NCBI GenBank assembly: GCA_019348265.1
Contig: JAHWJV010000276.1
Coordinates: 1 to 5,134 of the forward strand
Direction of reading: 5' to 3'
Source: Gemmatimonadota bacterium
GTDB taxonomy: Bacteria > Gemmatimonadota > Gemmatimonadetes > Longimicrobiales > Longimicrobiaceae
Length of the DNA: 5,134 bases
Shown here: piece by piece, positions 5,076 to 5,134 of the stretch
How the letters are laid out: each line of letters begins with the position of its first letter
Position numbering within the stretch: the first letter of the stretch is position 1
The notes under the pieces: generated by a model
Seen by the model: only the letters and a program-made list of their open reading frames with translations
Told to the model about the DNA's origin: nothing
Databases searched by the model: none
Position numbers and translations under genes: made by a program

Positions 5076-5134
5076 GGCCGAGCGAGGTCACTGCCAGCTC
5101 ACCTCGCGTGCGCGCCTTGCCCGGTCCCTACAGC

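Noticed and set aside
1..5134. CRISPR array, tRNA, rRNA, transposase or attachment site
   Set aside because: No regularly spaced repeats, cloverleaf, rRNA core sequence or recombinase motif was found on either strand.

Overview
This 5.1-kb window is GC-rich, and every supportable gene reads leftward on the minus strand. The gene content suggests a free-living, Gram-negative-type bacterium with outer-membrane lipoproteins. The pointers are lipobox signal peptides, a six-bladed propeller with a GRPGRGPTEF-type loop, a D-aminoacylase-like lipoprotein, and a small secreted peptide with an ACENDEC start. Together these suit Gemmatimonadota (Longimicrobium-like) best. That is a judgement from sequence style; no search was run.

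Layout in the direction of transcription (right to left). At the right edge is a small gene of unknown function (4857-5075), closed by a good intrinsic terminator (4802-4833). A non-coding stretch of about 630 bases follows. It holds a promoter-like TTGACA-17-TATGCT (4417-4445), an isolated inverted repeat (4680-4699), a leader hairpin and a strong ribosome binding site (4236-4241). Next is a compact four-gene unit: a 74-residue secreted peptide with six cysteines (4006-4230), a strong stem-loop (3961-3992), a propeller lipoprotein (2777-3928), a membrane-anchored thioredoxin-fold protein with a CxxS active site (2160-2780), and a type I signal peptidase (1468-2163). The last three genes are joined by 4-base ATGA and GTGA overlaps, so they are almost certainly co-translated.

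Left of this unit is a gene graveyard. It contains the C-terminal 76 codons of thiC with the iron-sulfur cysteine motif and one frameshift (1192-1423), a perfect 32-base palindrome (1148-1179), and the C-terminal tail of another protein (951-1160). At the left edge is the first 274 codons of a lipoprotein amidohydrolase of the N-acyl-D-amino-acid deacylase family, which runs out of the window.

The most interesting content is the four-gene unit. I infer that it makes, exports and matures (or senses) a disulfide-rich secreted peptide. The signal peptidase could remove its leader, the thioredoxin-like protein could act on its cysteines, and the propeller lipoprotein could bind it at the cell surface or in the periplasm. 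The intergenic stem-loop would let the peptide be made in excess over the other three. The individual family calls rest on visible motifs; the joint function is a hypothesis.
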